Below, piece by piece: positions 61,281-64,000 of a DNA stretch of 64,000 nt (position 1 is its first letter; every line of letters starts with the position of its first letter). The stretch is from Pseudomonas vlassakiae (GTDB lineage: Bacteria > Pseudomonadota > Gammaproteobacteria > Pseudomonadales > Pseudomonadaceae). The stretch covers positions 1 through 64,000 of the forward strand of contig NZ_JABWRP020000003.1 of assembly GCF_014269035.2 (NCBI RefSeq), given 5' to 3'. Both the position numbers and the translations under genes were made by a program. The notes beneath the pieces were generated by a model that was not told the DNA's origin, ran no database searches, and was given only the letters and a program-made list of their open reading frames with translations.

Positions 61281-62408
61281 TCACTTGGCTTCTGCCTGCT
61301 TGAGCGCCAGCACGTCCTTCGGCGTGACCATGTCGCCCTTGTTGTTGCCCCAGGCGTTACGCTCGTAGGTGACCACGGCGGCGATGTCGACTTCCGAGAG
61401 CTGCTTGCCGAACGCGGCCATTGCGGTGCCGGGGCGGCCATGGAACACCACGCCCAGATGGTCTTCCTTCGGCCCGGTGGCCACTTTCGATCCCTTGAGC
61501 GCCGGGAACATCGGTGGCAGGCCCTGGCCCTCGGCCTGGTGACAGGCCACGCAGGTAGTGTGGTAGACCTTGTCGCCACGCTCGACCAGTTCTTCGAGGG
61601 TCCAGTCCTTGCTGGTCAGCTCCTTGAGCTTGGCCGCCTCGGCCTTGCGCTCGCCGAGCCAGGTGTCGTAGTCAGCCTTGGTCTTGACTTCGACCACCAC
61701 CGGCATGAAGCCGTGGTCCTTGCCGCACAGCTCGGTGCACTGGCCACGGTAGATGCCGGGCTTTTCGATACGGGTCCAGGCTTCGTTGACGAAGCCAGGG
61801 ATGGCGTCGCGCTTGACCGCGAAGGCCGGCACCCACCAGGAGTGGATGACGTCGGCGGCGGTCACCAGGAAGCGCACCTTGGCCCCCACCGGCAGTACCA
61901 GCGGCTGGTCGACTTCGAGCAGGTAGTGCTCGTCCTTGGGTGCCGTGTTGTGGATCTGATCAGCCGGCGTGGCCAGGTTGCTGAAGAACTCCACGTCCTG
62001 GCCCAGGTATTTGTAGTGCCACTTCCACTGGTAGCCGGTGACCTGGATATCGATGTCCGATTCGCTGGCGTCGTAAATGTCGATCAGGGTCTTGGTGGCC
62101 GGAATGGCCATGGCTACCAGAATCAGGAAGGGGACGATGGTCCAGAGGATTTCTACCCAGGTGTGCTCGTGGAAATGAGCTGGCTGCTGGCCGGTGGAGC
62201 GGCGGTGGATGACCATCGACCAGAACATCGCGCCGAAAACCACGACGCCGATGATCACGCAGATCCAGAAGATCGTCATGTGCAGGTCGAACACGGCGTT
62301 GGAGACTTCCGTCGCCCCCGGGTGCATGTTCACGGTCCAGGCGGCGTTGGCCTGACCAAGAACCGACCACAACAGCAGGCCCATCCAGACAGGTGGATGT
62401 CGCATCAT
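61281..62408 (-). CDS. coxB: Cytochrome c oxidase subunit II with fused cytochrome c (caa3 type)
   Basis: This 375-residue subunit has a signal peptide, two helices (about 40-65 and 85-107), a CuA domain and a C-terminal haem-c domain. CuA ligands are in HSWW and CTELCGKDHGFM. The fused cytochrome has CVACH and AMAAFGKQLSE with a Met ligand. The fusion makes this a caa3 oxidase that takes electrons from a soluble cytochrome c such as c4 or c5. First gene of the leftward cluster; start 62408 or 62405 behind GGGGAACC. Confidence 0.95.
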   Translation of the reverse strand: MMRHPPVWMGLLLWSVLGQANAAWTVNMHPGATEVSNAVFDLHMTIFWICVIIGVVVFGAMFWSMVIHRRSTGQQPAHFHEHTWVEILWTIVPFLILVAMAIPATKTLIDIYDASESDIDIQVTGYQWKWHYKYLGQDVEFFSNLATPADQIHNTAPKDEHYLLEVDQPLVLPVGAKVRFLVTAADVIHSWWVPAFAVKRDAIPGFVNEAWTRIEKPGIYRGQCTELCGKDHGFMPVVVEVKTKADYDTWLGERKAEAAKLKELTSKDWTLEELVERGDKVYHTTCVACHQAEGQGLPPMFPALKGSKVATGPKEDHLGVVFHGRPGTAMAAFGKQLSEVDIAAVVTYERNAWGNNKGDMVTPKDVLALKQAEAK

Positions 62409-62777
62409 TGCGGGTTCCCCTTCTCGTTCTTGTAGTCCCGGAGGCATGGCCTGCGGCAAGAGGGAACGGCGGTCAAGACTGCCTGGCTTCGACGACCGAG
62501 CCCCTGCAAAAAGCAGTCGGGCCTCATCAACGAATCACGTTCAACCGGAGTATAGACAGCGACCAATGGCACGCAACGACGCGGGTGAAATCAACCTCAA
62601 GAAACGCTGAAACGCGAGCAAAAGCCCGAGCTTGAGCGGCCATGGCAAAATAGTGGCGACCGCATATGCCGAACTGCGCACACGTTTGCGGAATTTATAA
62701 CAAATGCGTCTTAGGTATTCTGTATACCGAGCTAACTTAGTGTCTTCCGTTTGAAACGTCTTGTCCCTGGAGTTGTC
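62409..62777. other. divergent promoter region upstream of coxB
   Basis: This 369-base gap has no gene. It holds a candidate leftward sigma-70 promoter for coxB and, on the right, a small palindrome GGTAT-TCTGT-ATACC (62714-62728), 50 bases before the gene at 62778. Confidence 0.5.
62549..62576 (-). promoter_or_regulatory. candidate sigma-70 promoter of the cox cluster
   Basis: On the minus strand TTGCGT (62571-62576), a 16-base spacer and TATACT (62549-62554) lie 140 bases before coxB. The -10 is good and the -35 is moderate. Confidence 0.4.
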
Positions 62778-63422
62778 ATGAACATCGCTGCTGTACGCGA
62801 GCAGATTAGCCAAGCCCACGATCACGAACGCCGCACCGGCCAACTGAAAGAGCGTCTCGAGCTGCAACTGCCTCACCTGCACCCCTCGATCCAACTGCCT
62901 GAGCAGGACGCCCAGGGTACTTTGGCGCGCTTCGTCAGCGCTTATATCGATCAGGTCCCGGAGCTGCTGGAGGCCGCCCACACTGTGGCGCGCGAAGCCG
63001 GGATCGAATCGCAGATCAAACCTGTACTGAAAATTGCAGAAGCCTATTTCCTGCAGCCACCGAACGTGATGCAAGGGCACGTAGGCCTCGACTGTCTGCT
63101 GGATGAGGCCTATCTGGCACACCGCCTGGTGGAGGAGGTCAACGACCTGTATATCCGCCACTTCCAGCAACCGCTGATCCCCGTCGATACCACGGTGGCC
63201 AACCTGATCGCCCACCAGCTGATCGGCGAAACCTTCGCCAACCAGCTGGATGAGGTGGTGCACCATTCGGTGGACGAGATGCTCGACGACGAGAGCTTTG
63301 CCGCAGAGTCGGTGGAAGCCTACCGCGAAACCCTCAGCAGCCCGCAGACCGGTGAGGCGTGGAAGCGCTGGCCGTGCCTGTCGCGCCAGCTGAACGTGGA
63401 GTTCGGTCAGGCCAGCGCCTGA
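62778..63422 (+). CDS. Conserved hypothetical protein (cytoplasmic, helical)
   Basis: This 214-residue soluble protein begins MNIAAVREQISQAHDHERRTGQLKERLELQLPHLHPSIQLPEQD and looks all-helical. It is rich in acidic residues and histidines (VVHHSVDEMLDDESF). GGAG lies before the ATG at 62778. The gene occupies the same place beside coxB in other pseudomonads. No domain or catalytic motif is recognised; the His/Asp/Glu pattern could bind metal, but that is a guess. Confidence 0.75.
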   Translation: MNIAAVREQISQAHDHERRTGQLKERLELQLPHLHPSIQLPEQDAQGTLARFVSAYIDQVPELLEAAHTVAREAGIESQIKPVLKIAEAYFLQPPNVMQGHVGLDCLLDEAYLAHRLVEEVNDLYIRHFQQPLIPVDTTVANLIAHQLIGETFANQLDEVVHHSVDEMLDDESFAAESVEAYRETLSSPQTGEAWKRWPCLSRQLNVEFGQASA

Positions 63423-63486
63423 CCTGCAGCGCGGGCGAGGAAAACGCTCCCGCTGCTGCGCGCCGCCTTCGATCATTACTGTCATC

Positions 63487-63510
63487 GGGCCGCCTCAGGG
63501 CGGCCCTCTT
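63487..63510 (+). terminator. terminator after the hypothetical gene
   Basis: GGGCCGCC (63487-63494) pairs with GGCGGCCC (63499-63506) over TCAG, followed by TCTTCC. It is 65 bases past the stop and just before the partial gene at 63528. Confidence 0.65.
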
Positions 63511-63527
63511 CCATTTAGGTGATGACA

Positions 63528-64000
63528 ATGACGATCAGAAGAAACAGGATTTTTACGGACCTGCTGCGAGGAACCTATCCAACGATATGGGGCAACTGGG
63601 GCCTCAATGCGTCCATCAAGCCAGGCGCGGTCGGCATCATCGACGCCGACACCGGCGATTTCAAGCTGGCCGTCGATTGCCTCCCCGGCGTCGAGATCAG
63701 CAAGAGTCAGCAAAGCCGCAAGTGGGATTTCAAATCGTCTGGCGTGACGTGCAACCGCATCAACGCCGATGTCAGCGGGATGATCTTGGACCCGAACACA
63801 GGTGCCGAAGTCAAACCCGAGGCCGCGCTTGAATGGACGTTCGACAAGGAGAATTCCATTACCTCGGAGTTCGCGATCAGCGGCGAGCACGCCATCAGCA
63901 ACCTTGCCATCCTTGCCGATCAGTACGATTGGCTGCTCGGCCAGGCGCGCAAGTTGAACATGGCGACCAGCACTGGCATCTCCGAAGGTTTCGGCGTGGT
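63528..64000 (+). CDS. Unrecognised partial gene, runs off the window
   Basis: The open frame from the ATG at 63528 has no stop before the window ends (157 codons seen). It has AGGTG upstream but a poor spacing; an ATG two codons earlier is in frame. The protein starts MTIRRNRIFTDLLRGTYPTI and continues WGNWGLNASIKPGAVGIID, then DADTGDFKLAVDCLPGVE. It shows no signal peptide or membrane helix, and it looks like a beta-rich soluble protein with a helical part near residues 125-145. I do not recognise the family. Base composition is lower in GC than the neighbours, and the gene is not in the conserved order I remember here, so recent acquisition is likely. Confidence 0.6.
   Translation, partial: MTIRRNRIFTDLLRGTYPTIWGNWGLNASIKPGAVGIIDADTGDFKLAVDCLPGVEISKSQQSRKWDFKSSGVTCNRINADVSGMILDPNTGAEVKPEAALEWTFDKENSITSEFAISGEHAISNLAILADQYDWLLGQARKLNMATSTGISEGFGV

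Overview
The window looks like the chromosome of a Pseudomonas of the P. putida group. From memory of that genome, it is collinear with a long conserved stretch: gcdG-gcdH-gcdR, pntAA-pntAB-pntB, an acetyl-CoA hydrolase/CoA-transferase, DUF2388/DUF4105 genes, a citrate transporter, an MCE transport operon, gltP, the algB-kinB locus, dsbA-cytochrome c4, engB-ersA-polA, thrB, znuA/zur-znuCB, katE, metNIQ and the caa3 oxidase operon. Codon use is GC-rich, and REP-type repeats typical of this group occur at six places. No tRNA, rRNA gene, insertion sequence or CRISPR array is visible. Three tandem rRNA-type promoters at the left edge point out of the window, so a ribosomal RNA operon probably starts just beyond base 1.

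Layout. Bases 1-4300 hold glutarate/glutaryl-CoA catabolism and its divergent LysR regulator. Bases 4300-8900 hold the membrane transhydrogenase and a CoA-transferase gene preceded by a perfect Anr/Fnr box. Bases 9200-12800 hold a DUF1127 gene and a probable operon of three secreted DUF2388 paralogs plus a DUF4105 protein with an HELTH metal-binding motif, all of unknown function. Bases 12850-26400 are mostly membrane transport (citrate, TerC, Na/Pi, STAS-MlaE/MlaF/MCE/lipoprotein, SpmAB-like, GltP), with an M16 peptidase and a DUF5924 protein.

Bases 27100-37000 form an envelope-stress and biofilm block: a lysozyme inhibitor, two small membrane proteins, a triple-BON periplasmic protein, AlgB-KinB, a c-di-GMP phosphodiesterase, an AmpDh2-like amidase and a diguanylate cyclase. 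Two leftward transcription units here each carry a sigma-54 promoter and the same 17-bp inverted repeat, placed 95-96 bp upstream of the -24 element. That is the layout expected for direct control by the adjacent bEBP AlgB. Bases 37000-45000 hold redox and housekeeping genes and the ErsA small RNA between engB and polA, with an AlgU-type promoter.

Bases 45000-54000 hold zinc uptake with its Zur repressor, catalase and methionine uptake. Bases 54000-62400 hold the aa3/caa3 oxidase genes with assembly factors, read leftward (coxB-coxA-ctaG-coxC-surf1-ctaA-cyoE-SCO), interrupted by one small rightward gene. The last 470 bases carry the start of an AT-richer, unrecognised gene that runs off the window and does not match the conserved order I remember; it is the most likely accessory DNA here.
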